From Bacillus sp. FJAT-49711 (GTDB lineage Bacteria; Bacillota; Bacilli; Bacillales; Bacillaceae_C), in NCBI RefSeq assembly GCF_018343715.1, contig NZ_JAGYPL010000002.1:628364-692363 (forward strand): a stretch of DNA of 64,000 bases, in the 5' to 3' direction. Position 1 is the first letter of the stretch, and each line of letters opens with the position of its first letter. Both the position numbers and the translations under genes were made by a program. Below the pieces are notes generated by a model that saw only the letters and a list, made by a program, of their open reading frames with translations, was not told the DNA's origin and ran no database searches. This document shows, in pieces, positions 52,641 through 62,126 of the stretch.

Positions 52641-52739
52641 GATTTTTTTTGCAAAAATGCCTATGCTGTAATTGTAGCGAATGAAAAGTGGTTAAGTGAG
52701 GAAGAGAATGGCTGCAAATGAATGACTGGAGTTGTCGGT

Positions 52740-53009
52740 ATGAATATCTCTTATAAAAGCTTACTTGAAAAATTAGAGAATGAGATAAGGAAGGCAAAAG
52801 GAGCAAATGGAGAACAGGAACTAAAAGGGCATTTATATGCTGTTAAGGCTCTTGCTGAATTGGCGTTAGAGGAAGATCAAAAAGATATTAGCAGTTTTAC
52901 ACCACGGAAAATTACTCTCCCTGAAAAAGCTCAAACTATTTCAGTAACAAACCAGGAACGAATTAAAATGGAAGATGGCGCGAACGGAGATTCATTGTTT
53001 GACTTTTAA
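52740..53009 (+). CDS. ywdI: YwdI family protein
   Basis: 89 aa from ATG 52740 (GGAG ten bases before). An N-terminal helical MNISYKSLLEKLENEIRKAK and LKGHLYAVKALAELAL resemble YwdI of B. subtilis, between ung and ywdK in the same order. Function unknown. An ATG at 52722 is in frame without a site. Confidence 0.75.
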   Translation: MNISYKSLLEKLENEIRKAKGANGEQELKGHLYAVKALAELALEEDQKDISSFTPRKITLPEKAQTISVTNQERIKMEDGANGDSLFDF

Positions 53010-53010
53010 T

Positions 53011-53182
53011 AGAAAAGCGAAAGCGCCTGTTCATCGACGTACAAACTTCAGGGCCACTGACCGAGATAAAGGAAACACGGCGAGGGACGAACTAGTGAAA
53101 TTGGCACTTCAAATTTCACCTGATGTTGACTTATCGTAGGGAAGAGGACAAGAAGTTTGCCAGTCGACAGGGGCTAGCTGGA
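53011..53182 (-). repeat. Dispersed intergenic repeat, full copy
   Basis: Minus-strand copy of the family, about 172 bp. Its ends are AGCGAAAGCGCC and GGGGCTAGCTGG, which are inverted-repeat-like (GCGCC and its complement near the opposite end). It includes one copy of the GTGAAATTGGCACTTC-type dyad that is tripled at 58.8 kb. Confidence 0.8.
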
Positions 53183-53204
53183 AATAGAAAGGTGATTTTA
53201 CTAT

Positions 53205-53576
53205 ATGAAAATATTTATCATTATTGGTGCAATCAATGCATTTTTAGCAGTTGCTTTAGGAGCATTTGGTGCTCACGGATTAGAAGGGAAACTTGAACCA
53301 AAATATTTAGAGGTTTGGAAAACAGGGGTTACATATCAAATGTTTCATGCGCTTGGCCTGATAGCGATTGGAATTATCGGGAGAAATATTCCGGTTTCTT
53401 CACTTTTATCATGGTCTGGCTGGACGATGCTGATTGGAATTATCCTTTTTTCAGGTAGCTTGTACATATTGAGTACATCTGGCATTAAAGTTTTAGGGGC
53501 GATTACACCTTTAGGCGGTATTGCATTCCTTATATCGTGGGTTCTTCTCATTGTTTTTGCGGTGAAGCACCTTTAA
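53205..53576 (+). CDS. ywdK: DUF423 membrane protein (YwdK)
   Basis: 123 aa with four helices. IIIGAINAFLAVALGAFGAH at the start is the DUF423 signature (AFGAHGL). Function unknown. Position in the ung-ywdI-ywdK order matches B. subtilis. Confidence 0.92.
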   Translation: MKIFIIIGAINAFLAVALGAFGAHGLEGKLEPKYLEVWKTGVTYQMFHALGLIAIGIIGRNIPVSSLLSWSGWTMLIGIILFSGSLYILSTSGIKVLGAITPLGGIAFLISWVLLIVFAVKHL

Positions 53577-53589
53577 TACTAGAAATATT

Positions 53590-53622
53590 ACACCTTGCTT
53601 ATACAAAGAGCGAGGTGTTTTT
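53590..53622 (+). terminator. Rho-independent terminator
   Basis: The stem ACACCTTGCTT / AGCGAGGTGTTTTT follows ywdK. Confidence 0.75.
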
Positions 53623-53690
53623 ATATTGATGAAGGAATTTGGATTCTTATATAGAAATAAAATAAATAGACACAAAAGCAGGTGATATGA

Positions 53691-54224
53691 ATGAAAGCAC
53701 TTTTAGTTATTGATGTACAAAATGGAATTGTGAGTTTTGGAGATTTTAAAAAGGAACTTACATTGATGGAAAACATCATTCAAGATTTCAAAAATCATCA
53801 TTCCCCAGTCATCTTTATGAAACATTTTGATGAAATGGAGGAAAGCCCACTATATAGAGGGTCGGAGGGTTTCGAATTACATAAATCTCTTAAAAGATAC
53901 GCTGATTACGTCATTGAAAAACAAACTCCAAGTTCATTTTTTAACACAGAATTAGCCGCTATTTTAGAAAAATTAGGTGTAGATCATCTCTTTATAACAG
54001 GGTTTAATACAGAATTTTGTTGTATGTTTACCGCTATTTCTGCATTCGATAGAGGATACAAAGTAACGTTTATTGAGGATGCCACTGGTACTGTAAATAA
54101 TGATGAAACTTACGAAATGCCGGGGTTAGATATAAAAGATTTTGTTGGAACCGTACTTAATTGGTCAGGTGTTATTGAAGTATTAGATTACGAGGAATAT
54201 GTAGAAATATATAAGAAAGTGTGA
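53691..54224 (+). CDS. Isochorismatase-like cysteine hydrolase
   Basis: 177 aa. LLVIDVQNGIV holds the catalytic Asp, and ITGFNTEFCCMFTAI the nucleophilic Cys. The Lys of the triad is near SLKRYADYVIEKQTPSSFF. Family includes nicotinamidases and N-carbamoyl hydrolases; substrate unknown. CAGGTGA site before ATG. Confidence 0.87.
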   Translation: MKALLVIDVQNGIVSFGDFKKELTLMENIIQDFKNHHSPVIFMKHFDEMEESPLYRGSEGFELHKSLKRYADYVIEKQTPSSFFNTELAAILEKLGVDHLFITGFNTEFCCMFTAISAFDRGYKVTFIEDATGTVNNDETYEMPGLDIKDFVGTVLNWSGVIEVLDYEEYVEIYKKV

Positions 54225-54267
54225 GATTAAGAAATTATTTCAGTGATAGATACGGAGGTGTAATGTT

Positions 54268-55116
54268 ATGGAACTAGGTATGTACACGATTGAAATGAAA
54301 CGCCCCACCACAGAAGAGCTGTTTGCCTCTATTAAAAATGTAGGGTTCACTCAAGTTCAATTTGATTTTTCTTCAGTGTGTGACGAACAGTTGCCATTAA
54401 CGTTCGAACGAGGACTGCTAAAAGAGGTTCAAAAACAGGCAGAGCGGAATAAAGTTGAAATTGTTGCAGTGAATGGAACGTTCAATATGATTCACCCATC
54501 TAAAGAGGTAAGGGAAGATGGCTACAAACGGTTTGCTTCGGTCGCTGAAGCTAGTCGTGAGCTAAATTGTGATTTTATCACATTATGTACAGGAAGCAGA
54601 AATATACAAAGCATGTGGTTGGGGCATGAGGACAATCAGAATCCTGAGGCTTGGGAAGATCTTTTGGTGTCGACGGAAAAGGTGTTGGAGCAAGCAGAGC
54701 GGTATGATTTAATTTTAGGTATTGAGTGTGAGCCTAATAACTGTATTAATACTCCCGAAATGGCTCGAAAGCTAATGGACACTTTTAATACGCCTCGTCT
54801 AAAAATAATCATGGATATCGCAAACCTTTTTCAAAAAGGACAAGCTCGAAAAGAAAAGGTAAGACCGATAATGGATCACGCTTTTGAACTGCTAGGGAAA
54901 GATGTTTATCTTGCTCACGGCAAAGATATAAAAGATGGTGACGATTTGAATCCCACATACGCTGGGAACGGGATTGTGGACTTCGAATACTTTTTAGAAA
55001 AGCTAGATCAGGTAGGCTACACTGGTGGAATGCTGTTACATGGAATTCATGACGAACGCCACTTCGATGATAGTGTTGCATTTATTAGAGATGTGATCGC
55101 AAAACATAAAGCATAA
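54268..55116 (+). CDS. Sugar phosphate isomerase/epimerase (TIM barrel)
   Basis: 282 aa. LGIECEPNNCINTPEMARKL, then LKIIMDIANLF, and YLAHGKDIKDG with the C-terminal FEYFLEKLDQVGYTGGMLLHG match the xylose-isomerase-like AP-endonuclease 2 superfamily, with metal-ligand Glu/Asp/His in order. Substrate unknown. GGAGGTG ribosome site. Confidence 0.87.
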   Translation: MELGMYTIEMKRPTTEELFASIKNVGFTQVQFDFSSVCDEQLPLTFERGLLKEVQKQAERNKVEIVAVNGTFNMIHPSKEVREDGYKRFASVAEASRELNCDFITLCTGSRNIQSMWLGHEDNQNPEAWEDLLVSTEKVLEQAERYDLILGIECEPNNCINTPEMARKLMDTFNTPRLKIIMDIANLFQKGQARKEKVRPIMDHAFELLGKDVYLAHGKDIKDGDDLNPTYAGNGIVDFEYFLEKLDQVGYTGGMLLHGIHDERHFDDSVAFIRDVIAKHKA

Positions 55117-55123
55117 ATATAAA

Positions 55124-55152
55124 AAGCGCCTTGATTAATTGCCAAGGCGCTT
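55124..55152. terminator. Bidirectional terminator
   Basis: The stem AAGCGCCTTG / CAAGGCGCTT lies between the convergent isomerase gene and gerQ. Confidence 0.85.
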
Positions 55153-55164
55153 CCGCTATTCCGA

Positions 55165-55617
55165 TTATCGGGGTGGTGCTGATGCCAGAGGTCCTGCACC
55201 AAATGGATATTCGTAATCAATCGGTTCATCAAAAGTGACATAGTCAACATAAACCATTGGAATTAAATATCTTTTTCCAGTCTGAGGATCACTTAAAATG
55301 AGGTGATCCCTTCCCGCGGCTTCGATAATACCATTAAAAATTTTTGCATTCCATTCCCGATTATGTTCAAAGGTACTATGGACATGGACAAGCTTGCCTT
55401 TATTCAGCCTGAGAATATTTTCAATATAGGATTCCTCTATAGGCAGCATGCCAGGGACGTTGACTCCGCCTTTTGTACCGGCGACACCGGTAGGAACTTG
55501 CATCGGTTGTTGATAAAATCCCGCTGGGAATTGGGCTTGCGGTGTAAACGGCATTTGTTGTCTTTGATTCTGTGGATAATAACCGGCCATATTTTGATAT
55601 GGATATGGGTTTGACAA
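55165..55617 (-). CDS. gerQ: Spore coat protein GerQ
   Basis: 150 aa, shorter than B. subtilis GerQ (181). The C-terminal 90 residues (EESYIENILRLNKGKLVHVH, then TGKRYLIPMVYVDYVTFDEP) are highly conserved. GerQ holds the cortex-lytic enzyme CwlJ on the spore and is crosslinked by transglutaminase. B. subtilis GerQ uses N-terminal Lys for crosslinking; here the N-terminal half (SNPYPYQNMAGYYPQ) has none. TTG start follows AAGGAGGGA; a TAA lies directly upstream so the start cannot move. Confidence 0.92.
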   Translation of the reverse strand: MSNPYPYQNMAGYYPQNQRQQMPFTPQAQFPAGFYQQPMQVPTGVAGTKGGVNVPGMLPIEESYIENILRLNKGKLVHVHSTFEHNREWNAKIFNGIIEAAGRDHLILSDPQTGKRYLIPMVYVDYVTFDEPIDYEYPFGAGPLASAPPR

Positions 55618-55794
55618 ATTACTCCCTCCTTATAGATTCGGGTGCCTTTTCCTTTTGGCAGCCTTGTTCTAGAAATGAATGTTTGGTAGGAAAAATGATA
55701 AAAGCACCAAATTTAATTCACTCTTTCATATCTATGCAAACAAGAGGGCTGGTATGCAGTACTAACTTTTCGAAAGTTTAAAGAAAAATCAAAT

Positions 55795-55830
55795 GAAAAA
55801 AGCCTTTTCCCGTTAAAAGGAAAAAGGCTA
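55795..55830 (-). terminator. Terminator of hemQ
   Basis: The stem AGCCTTTTCC / GGAAAAAGGCT precedes T6 on the minus strand. Confidence 0.8.
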
Positions 55831-55840
55831 TGTATCATAT

Positions 55841-56593
55841 TTATTTTATATATAAAAATCTCTCTAAATCATGATCTTCAAGTATATTTCCGACGAAGAA
55901 TGAACCGAATTCCCCGTAGCGTGCGCTCACTTCGTCAAATCTCATTTCATATACAATTTTTTTGAATTGCAAGGCGTCATCTGAAAATAACGTGACTCCC
56001 CATTCGTAATCGTCTAATCCAACAGATCCGCAAATAAGCTGCTTAATGATTCCGGCATATTTGCGACCAATCATACCATGGCTGTACATTAATTCTTTTC
56101 TATCTTCCATGGAAAGCATATACCAATTGTCATTCCCTTGGCGGCGCTTATCCATTGGATAGAAGCAAACATGCTTTGTTTTCGGTAAAATAGGGTATAA
56201 ACGTCCACGGACATATGGATTTTGATACGGATCCTCTTTTGATTCTTTTGCCATGTAATTACTTAATTCCACAACGGATACATAGGAATAGGCAGGTATT
56301 GTGTATTCAGCAATCGTTAATTTATTGAATTCATTTTCAAGATCATTCAATTCTTCCATCGTCGGACGTAAAATCATTAGCATAAAATCCGCTTTTTGAC
56401 CAACAATGGAATAGAGAGCATGACTGCCTTCCTTTTGATCTTGCACAGCATTCAGCTTTTCTAGATATTGTGAAAATTCATGGATCGCCGCTTGTCGCAC
56501 GTCACTTGATAATTGTTTCCAAGAAGACCAATCCATCGTTCTAAAATCATGCAGTGTATACCAACCATCCAGTGTTTGTGCTGGTTCACTCAT
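55841..56593 (-). CDS. hemQ: Coproheme decarboxylase HemQ
   Basis: 250 aa, chlorite-dismutase-like fold. Converts coproheme to heme b in the Gram-positive pathway. [20 protein letters not shown] contains the catalytic Tyr region; [12 protein letters not shown] provides the proximal His. ATG 56593 follows AGGAG; the frame extends to 56602. Synteny with pta and lipL matches B. subtilis ywfI. Confidence 0.95.
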   Translation of the reverse strand: MSEPAQTLDGWYTLHDFRTMDWSSWKQLSSDVRQAAIHEFSQYLEKLNAVQDQKEGSHALYSIVGQKADFMLMILRPTMEELNDLENEFNKLTIAEYTIPAYSYVSVVELSNYMAKESKEDPYQNPYVRGRLYPILPKTKHVCFYPMDKRRQGNDNWYMLSMEDRKELMYSHGMIGRKYAGIIKQLICGSVGLDDYEWGVTLFSDDALQFKKIVYEMRFDEVSARYGEFGSFFVGNILEDHDLERFLYIK

Positions 56594-56780
56594 TCGGATC
56601 AACTCCTATTCTTCAGCATTTGTGATTCATTCTAGCCTTTTAGCTACTAGAATAAACTATATCATAATTTGTCCTGAGCAAGCCTCATTAAGCATCTATG
56701 TAAAAATATTGTCAAGAATACACCATATCATTATCAATCTTGTGAAAATGGGTATATGCTTATGGAGAGGATTACCTAGT

Positions 56781-56852
56781 AAACCATACAGGTGGATTAT
56801 GGAGTAAACCATACAGGTGGATTACGCTAGTAAACCATACAGGGTTAATTAT
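56781..56852. repeat. Triple ~26-bp repeat before pta
   Basis: AGTAAACCATACAGGTGGAT occurs twice, and the third copy is AGTAAACCATACAGGGTTAA, spaced at 25-26 bases. It ends 20 bases before the pta start, so it lies in or near the 5' untranslated region. Confidence 0.9.
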
Positions 56853-56873
56853 TAAAGCAGGAGGAAGATTAAC

Positions 56874-57869
56874 ATGGCTGACTTAAATAATGACTTATTT
56901 GAAATTTTAAAAGAAAAAGCACGCGGATGGGATAGGAAAATTGTTTTTCCTGAAGCGTTAGATCCGAGAGTCCTTGCCGCGGCGGGAAGACTTGCAGCAG
57001 ACGAAGTGTTAATCCCGGTATTGATTGGCAGTATGGAAAGTATTCAGGAAAAAGCGGATGAAATGAATGTTTCATTAGATCGCATGGAAATATATGATCC
57101 CGCAAAATATGTTGCCTTCGATGAAATGGTAGCAGCCTTTGTGGAAAGACGAAAAGGAAAAGTAACGGAATCGGAAGCACAAAATTTACTATTAAATGAA
57201 AATTATTTTGGAACAATGCTTGTATACATGAAAAAAGCACATGGGTTAGTAAGTGGAGCGGTCCATTCAACTGCGGATACGGTTAGACCAGCATTGCAAA
57301 TTATCAAAATGAAGCCAGGCCTAAGTAAAACATCAGGCGTTTTCATTATGGTAAGAGGGGAAGAACAATACGTATTTGCGGATTGTGCTATCAATATTGC
57401 ACCAGAAGCTCAAGATTTAGCTGAAATTGCGGTTGAAAGTGCCAAAACAGCAGCAATGTTTGATATTGATCCTCGTGTTGCCATGCTTAGTTTTTCAACA
57501 AAGGGTTCAGCTGTGTCTGATGAAACAAAAAGAGTGGAAGCAGCTCTTCAATTGGCAAAGGAAATGGACTCTGAATTGCTTATTGATGGTGAGTTCCAGT
57601 TTGATGCAGCAATTGTACCATCTGTTGCACAGAAAAAAGCACCAGACTCCCCCATTCAAGGTGATGCAAATGTCTTCATTTTCCCAAGTCTTGAAGCTGG
57701 AAATATTGGATATAAAATAGCTCAGCGACTTGGAGGCTTTGAAGCAATAGGGCCGATCTTACAAGGGTTAAATTCACCGGTAAACGATCTTTCACGCGGT
57801 TGCAGTGAAGAAGACGTGTATAATCTAGCCCTTGTTACAGCAGTTCAATCACTTGGGAAAAGTTCTTAA
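56874..57869 (+). CDS. pta: Phosphate acetyltransferase
   Basis: 331 aa. Interconverts acetyl-CoA and acetyl phosphate. FPEALDPRVLAAAGRLAADE and MVRGEEQYVFADCAINIAPEA, and the final GFEAIGPILQGLNSPVNDLSRG, are strongly conserved in class I Pta. AGGAGG precedes ATG 56874. The ackA partner is not in the window. lipL follows by 28 bases. Confidence 0.97.
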   Translation: MADLNNDLFEILKEKARGWDRKIVFPEALDPRVLAAAGRLAADEVLIPVLIGSMESIQEKADEMNVSLDRMEIYDPAKYVAFDEMVAAFVERRKGKVTESEAQNLLLNENYFGTMLVYMKKAHGLVSGAVHSTADTVRPALQIIKMKPGLSKTSGVFIMVRGEEQYVFADCAINIAPEAQDLAEIAVESAKTAAMFDIDPRVAMLSFSTKGSAVSDETKRVEAALQLAKEMDSELLIDGEFQFDAAIVPSVAQKKAPDSPIQGDANVFIFPSLEAGNIGYKIAQRLGGFEAIGPILQGLNSPVNDLSRGCSEEDVYNLALVTAVQSLGKSS

Positions 57870-57897
57870 GGTTGCAGGTTGAAGGAGTTAAACGTAC

Positions 57898-58734
57898 ATG
57901 TTGGGAAGTAACCTACTTTTACAGCAAAAAGAATGGCGAATTATTGATCAATCAAGTGTGAATCCTCATTTTCATGCGATGCAATCATTTGCTATAGATG
58001 ATACTCTTTGCATGTCGGTTGGGAGTGGCTATTCGCCCCCAACTGCAAGAGCATGGGTTCATGCTAATACTCTAGTATTAGGGATACAAGATACAAAGCT
58101 TCCAGCTTTACAAGAGGGTCTCAAGTTTCTAGCCAATCAAAACTATGAGGGGATTGTACGTAATTCTGGAGGACTTGCCGTAGTTCTTGATGAAGGGGTC
58201 CTTAACTTAACGCTTATTTTCCCCGACACCGAAAAGGGCATCGATATTAACCGCGGCTATGATTCTATGTATGATCTTATTCGCCTTATGTTTCAAGACT
58301 TTCCACAAACGATTGAAGCTTACGAGATTATTGGGTCTTATTGTCCGGGAAGCTATGATCTAAGCATTAATGGGAAAAAGTTTGCCGGCATTTCCCAGCG
58401 GCGAATCCGAAAAGGGGTTGCCGTACAAATTTATCTTTGTGTAACGGGAAGCGGACGTAAGCGTGCAGAACTCGTTCGAGATTTTTATACATACGCCAAA
58501 TTTATGGAGCCATCTAAATATCATTTTCCAGATGTGCATCCAGAAGTTATGGCTTCTTTGTCTGAATTACTGAAGGTTGATTTATCCATTCAGGATGTAA
58601 TGCTGAGGTTTTTGCAGACATTGCAAGGTTTGGCTGGAAAGCTATATTCCAGCGGGTTAAAAGGGAATGAACTTGATTGGTTTGAAGTTTATTATGAACG
58701 AATGATCGACAGAAATAATAAAATAAAGCCGTAA
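57898..58734 (+). CDS. lipL: Octanoyl-[GcvH]:protein N-octanoyltransferase LipL
   Basis: 278 aa. Transfers octanoyl groups from GcvH to E2 subunits in lipoate assembly. [20 protein letters not shown] carries the active-site Cys149 followed by AGISQRR. B. subtilis LipL (YwfL, 281 aa) uses Cys150. AAGGAG before ATG. Follows pta in the same order. Confidence 0.92.
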   Translation: MLGSNLLLQQKEWRIIDQSSVNPHFHAMQSFAIDDTLCMSVGSGYSPPTARAWVHANTLVLGIQDTKLPALQEGLKFLANQNYEGIVRNSGGLAVVLDEGVLNLTLIFPDTEKGIDINRGYDSMYDLIRLMFQDFPQTIEAYEIIGSYCPGSYDLSINGKKFAGISQRRIRKGVAVQIYLCVTGSGRKRAELVRDFYTYAKFMEPSKYHFPDVHPEVMASLSELLKVDLSIQDVMLRFLQTLQGLAGKLYSSGLKGNELDWFEVYYERMIDRNNKIKP

Positions 58735-58760
58735 TGTGTTGATACACATTCACGGCTTTT
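58725..58760 (+). terminator. Strong rho-independent terminator
   Basis: A 15-bp imperfect stem (AAAGCCGTAATGTGT / ACACATTCACGGCTTTT) overlaps the lipL stop codon. Confidence 0.85.
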
Positions 58761-58765
58761 ACTGT

Positions 58766-59165
58766 GTCTAGTTCCAGCGCCTATCGACTAGCAAACTTCT
58801 TGCCCTCTTCCCTGCGATAAGCCAACATCAAGTGAAATTTGAAGTGCCAATTTCACTAGGTGAAATTTGAAGTGCCAACTTCACTAGGTGAAATTTGAAG
58901 TGCCAATTTCACTAGATCGTCTTGTCTAGCTGCGGTCGCCAACCCCTTGAGGTCAAATAACCTGAATCAATAAAAGTCAAAATACGGACTTTTTTTGCCT
59001 CGGAACATTTGCTTGTCGGAGGTCCACAGGATGTGGGTCAGGAAGGCGTTGCGATGTACACGGATGTACTAGTGCGGGCGAATCGACAGGACGTCGCTGC
59101 CTGAGCCTGCAACAGGACGTTGCGCACTTAGCCTTCCTTCCTATTCAGGCGACTTCCGCTTTTCT
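58766..59165 (+). repeat. Composite of dispersed repeats with internal triplication
   Basis: A copy starts at 58766 (GTCTAGTTCCAGCGCC) and holds three 28-bp units of AGGTGAAATTTGAAGTGCCA, which form dyads (GTGAAATT / AATTTCAC). A second left end, GTCTAGCTGCGGTCGCC, begins at 58924. The region ends GGCGACTTCCGCTTTTCT at 59165. Between about 59020 and 59130 CACAGGATGT, GACAGGACGT and AACAGGACGT recur. No gene was found in this 433-base gap. Confidence 0.8.
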
Positions 59166-59167
59166 TG

Positions 59168-59914
59168 TTACTCTGCTAACTTCTCTAAATTTCCGTTTCT
59201 ATCCATTTTAAACGTGTTTGCAGGACGCTCATCTTCATCGAATAATACGAGTTTTCGAGCGCGGTTCAAAATCTTCATTAGTGTCTCATAATCTTCTTGC
59301 ATGGTTTCCGAGTTATCTTCAAGCTTGGAGACTTGTTTTGTTAATACTTCATTTTCTTTGCGCAGTTCGGAGATTTCCCTTTTTAATCTCTGATTCTCAC
59401 TTCTTAGTACATCTAAATGAAACTCGGAACTTTGAATCGTCTGTAGATATGAAATTACTTTTTCTATACTCAATTCACCTGTTTGCATTGTTGCAGGTGC
59501 TGGTAATAAGTTTCCTGTAAACGGAGCAAGTTCAGAAAGTGTTTGTTCTTCTCCCATTTCTTCTGCATACATTTCATACGAATTTGCCGATTCCAGTGAA
59601 GATTCCATCGGTGCCTCATTTAAAATAGAGATTGGTGGCTGATAAAGGAGCTTCTTTTTGCCGCCTTGATCTTTGCCAAGCATTCTTTGACGTTGTTTTC
59701 GTTGTTTTTTCGCTAAATCTAGCGCTTTTTCATACTGATGACGAACTACGGCATTCCATCTAAAGCCACAAGCTGCAGAAGTTCGATTAAGTCTATCACC
59801 GACTTCTTCAAATGCATTTAACTGAGTACTACCCTCGCGAACATGCCTAAGTACAGTCTCGGCCAACAGTAAATCATTCTCTTCCGTCCAAGCATCTTGT
59901 CGTGTTTTCATCAT
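59168..59914 (-). CDS. rsfA: Forespore regulator RsfA
   Basis: 248 aa. Myb/SANT-like N-terminus ([39 protein letters not shown]) and a C-terminal coiled coil ([20 protein letters not shown]). RsfA (YwfN) modulates SigF-dependent genes in the forespore. A consensus forespore promoter lies just upstream. ATG 59914 or the next ATG can start it. Confidence 0.93.
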   Translation of the reverse strand: MMKTRQDAWTEENDLLLAETVLRHVREGSTQLNAFEEVGDRLNRTSAACGFRWNAVVRHQYEKALDLAKKQRKQRQRMLGKDQGGKKKLLYQPPISILNEAPMESSLESANSYEMYAEEMGEEQTLSELAPFTGNLLPAPATMQTGELSIEKVISYLQTIQSSEFHLDVLRSENQRLKREISELRKENEVLTKQVSKLEDNSETMQEDYETLMKILNRARKLVLFDEDERPANTFKMDRNGNLEKLAE

Positions 59915-59952
59915 TTTTCACTCCCATTAATATCTTTTAATTCCGGTAATTA

Positions 59953-59982
59953 TATGATGGACAACAAAGCCAATTTATATAC
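59953..59982 (-). promoter_or_regulatory. SigG/SigF promoter of rsfA
   Basis: On the minus strand GTATA (59978-59982), exactly 18 bases, and CATCATA (59953-59959). This matches the SigG-type consensus GHATR-N18-CATNHTA at every position. B. subtilis rsfA is forespore-expressed. Confidence 0.7.
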
Positions 59983-60078
59983 CAAAATCGCAATAAATTA
60001 ATAGAAACTTGATGTGCTTTATAAAAAAATCCAAAACCGATATAATGTAAACATGATAGATAGGAAGAGGGTTTGTAG

Positions 60079-61383
60079 ATGAATCATTCCAATATAAAAT
60101 TAAGCGAGGAAAAAGTTTTCAAAGACCCTGTTCATCGTTATGCCCATGTGCGTGATAAAATTATTTGGGAATTAATCGGTACGAAGGAATTCCAGCGACT
60201 TCGAAGAATCAAGCAGCTTGGAACTACATATTTAACGTTTCACGGTGCGGAGCATAGCCGTTTTAATCATTCTCTCGGTGTGTACGAAATTGTGAGGCGA
60301 ATCGTTGACGATGTATTTAAAGGGAGACCTGAATGGAACGAAGATGAAAGACTTCTATCCCTTTGTGCTGCTCTTTTACACGATTTAGGACATGGTCCAT
60401 TTTCGCATTCATTTGAAAAAGTGTATCACACAGACCATGAATTATTCACAAGACAAATTATCTTGGGGGAGACTGAGGTTAATGCTGTTTTACGGCGTGT
60501 TAGTCCTGATTTTCCTCAAAAGGTGGCAGATGTCGTAGGAAAGACGTATGAGGACAAGTTAGTTGTCAGTTTAATATCAAGTCAAATTGACGCGGATCGA
60601 ATGGATTACCTACAGCGTGATGCTTATTTTACGGGTGTTAGCTACGGCCATTTTGATATGGAGAGAGTCATGCGGGTAATGAGACCGCTTGAAGATCAAG
60701 TTGTTTTCAAATCAACGGGGATGCATGCAGTTGAAGATTATATTATGAGCCGCTATCAAATGTATTGGCAAGTATATTTTCATCCTGTCACGAGAAGCGC
60801 GGAAGTCATCCTTACAAAAATCCTGCAGCGAGCAAAAGCGTTATATGAAAACGCGTATACATTTAAATATGAACCAACTCACTTTATTTCTCTTTTTGAG
60901 GAAAAAGTGACATTAGAAGATTATTTAAAATTAGATGAAACTGTTATTTTATACTATTTTCAAATGTGGGAAGACGAAGAGGATCCCATTCTCCGAGATT
61001 TGTGCAATCGGTTCATGAATCGCAATCTATTGAAATATGTAGAATTTGATCCTGCACGAGAATATAAATTGTTAGGACATCTCGATGAACTTTTCCGAGA
61101 AGCGGAGATTGATCCTAATTATTATTTAGCTGTAGATTCTTCTTCGGACCTTCCATATGATTTTTACCGACCTGGTGAAGAGGAGGAGCGCCTCCCGATT
61201 CATTTATTAATGCCTAACGGTGAATTGCGTGAATTATCAAGGGAGTCGACAATCGTACAAGCCATTTCTGGAAAAAGACGTACAGATCATAAATTATATT
61301 ACCCAGAAGACTTTCTTCTAGACCAATCGAAACATGGGGAAATCAAACAGCAAATATTATCCATTTTAAAGAAACATGGATGA
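60079..61383 (+). CDS. ywfO: HD domain phosphohydrolase YwfO
   Basis: 434 aa. The HD motif is in ALLHDLGHGPFSHSFE, the first metal His is in HGAEHSRFNHSLGVYEI, and the later Asp is in QIDADRMDYLQRDAYFTG. This is the dGTPase-like HD branch. The exact substrate is not established. GGAAGAGGG precedes ATG 60079. Order matches B. subtilis ywfO. Confidence 0.92.
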   Translation: MNHSNIKLSEEKVFKDPVHRYAHVRDKIIWELIGTKEFQRLRRIKQLGTTYLTFHGAEHSRFNHSLGVYEIVRRIVDDVFKGRPEWNEDERLLSLCAALLHDLGHGPFSHSFEKVYHTDHELFTRQIILGETEVNAVLRRVSPDFPQKVADVVGKTYEDKLVVSLISSQIDADRMDYLQRDAYFTGVSYGHFDMERVMRVMRPLEDQVVFKSTGMHAVEDYIMSRYQMYWQVYFHPVTRSAEVILTKILQRAKALYENAYTFKYEPTHFISLFEEKVTLEDYLKLDETVILYYFQMWEDEEDPILRDLCNRFMNRNLLKYVEFDPAREYKLLGHLDELFREAEIDPNYYLAVDSSSDLPYDFYRPGEEEERLPIHLLMPNGELRELSRESTIVQAISGKRRTDHKLYYPEDFLLDQSKHGEIKQQILSILKKHG

Positions 61384-61424
61384 TCCATCACTGAAAAAAT
61401 TGAGCAGGAGTTGAAACGTTTGTT

Positions 61425-61934
61425 ATGCTGAATGACCATCTACGATTAATGAATATATTTGCTGTGGCAGGAGAAATTGTCGGTCGTAAAAAGCTGCAAA
61501 AGATGGTTTATATTGCAAAGAAATTAAATTTTCCTTTTCAGGAGAAGTTCGAATTTCATTTTTACGGGCCATATTCAGAAGAATTGACATTACGAGTTGA
61601 GGAATTATGCAATTTTGGTTTTATTGATGAAGTGAAGGAAGATAGAAGCGGATATGTTCATTATAAGTATAGAGTGACAAAGGCGGGGCAGGAGTTTTTA
61701 GATTCATACGAAATGGATCTTCCGAACTTGGAGGCATGCCTGGAAAAAATGAACGAGAAGAATGCACGCTTTCTTGAGTTAGTTTCGACGGTTCTATACT
61801 TTGATTCATTACCAAAGCCGAAAGTGGAAGAAAAAGTCCAAGTTTTAAAGAGCGAGCAATCATATACAAAGGATGAAATGAAAGAAGCGTATACATATAT
61901 TGAGGATTTGAGAAAAGCGACTATTCTACATTAA
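61425..61934 (+). CDS. ywgA: YwgA family protein
   Basis: 169 aa. AGEIVGRKKLQKMVYIAKKL and HFYGPYSEELTLRVEEL are typical. Function unknown; the fold is winged-helix like with a helical C-terminus. AGGAG is 15 bases from ATG 61425, rather far, yet no better start is in frame. Follows ywfO as in B. subtilis. Confidence 0.88.
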   Translation: MLNDHLRLMNIFAVAGEIVGRKKLQKMVYIAKKLNFPFQEKFEFHFYGPYSEELTLRVEELCNFGFIDEVKEDRSGYVHYKYRVTKAGQEFLDSYEMDLPNLEACLEKMNEKNARFLELVSTVLYFDSLPKPKVEEKVQVLKSEQSYTKDEMKEAYTYIEDLRKATILH

Positions 61935-61943
61935 GCGGCTGAA

Positions 61944-61976
61944 GAGGGCAACGAAATGACGTCGCCCTCCGTTTTT
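61944..61976 (+). terminator. Rho-independent terminator
   Basis: The stem GAGGGC..ACG / CGT..GCCCTC is followed by T5, after ywgA. Confidence 0.75.
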
Positions 61977-61981
61977 ACTCG

Positions 61982-62126
61982 AGTCTAGCTCCAGCGCCTA
62001 GTGGATTTCTACTTCCCTTCCTACGATAAGGAAGCCAGATTCGTCCTCACGGACTTATCGTGTTTCCTTTATCTCGTCAGTGAATACGAAATCCATACGT
62101 CGATGAGCAAGGCACTTACGCTTTTC
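61982..62126 (+). repeat. Dispersed intergenic repeat, full copy
   Basis: Plus-strand copy, about 145 bp. Left end GTCTAGCTCCAGCGCCTAG; right end ACGTCGATGAGCAAGGCACT. The terminal AGCGCC and its partner near the end can pair. It ends at the stop of the tautomerase gene. Confidence 0.85.
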
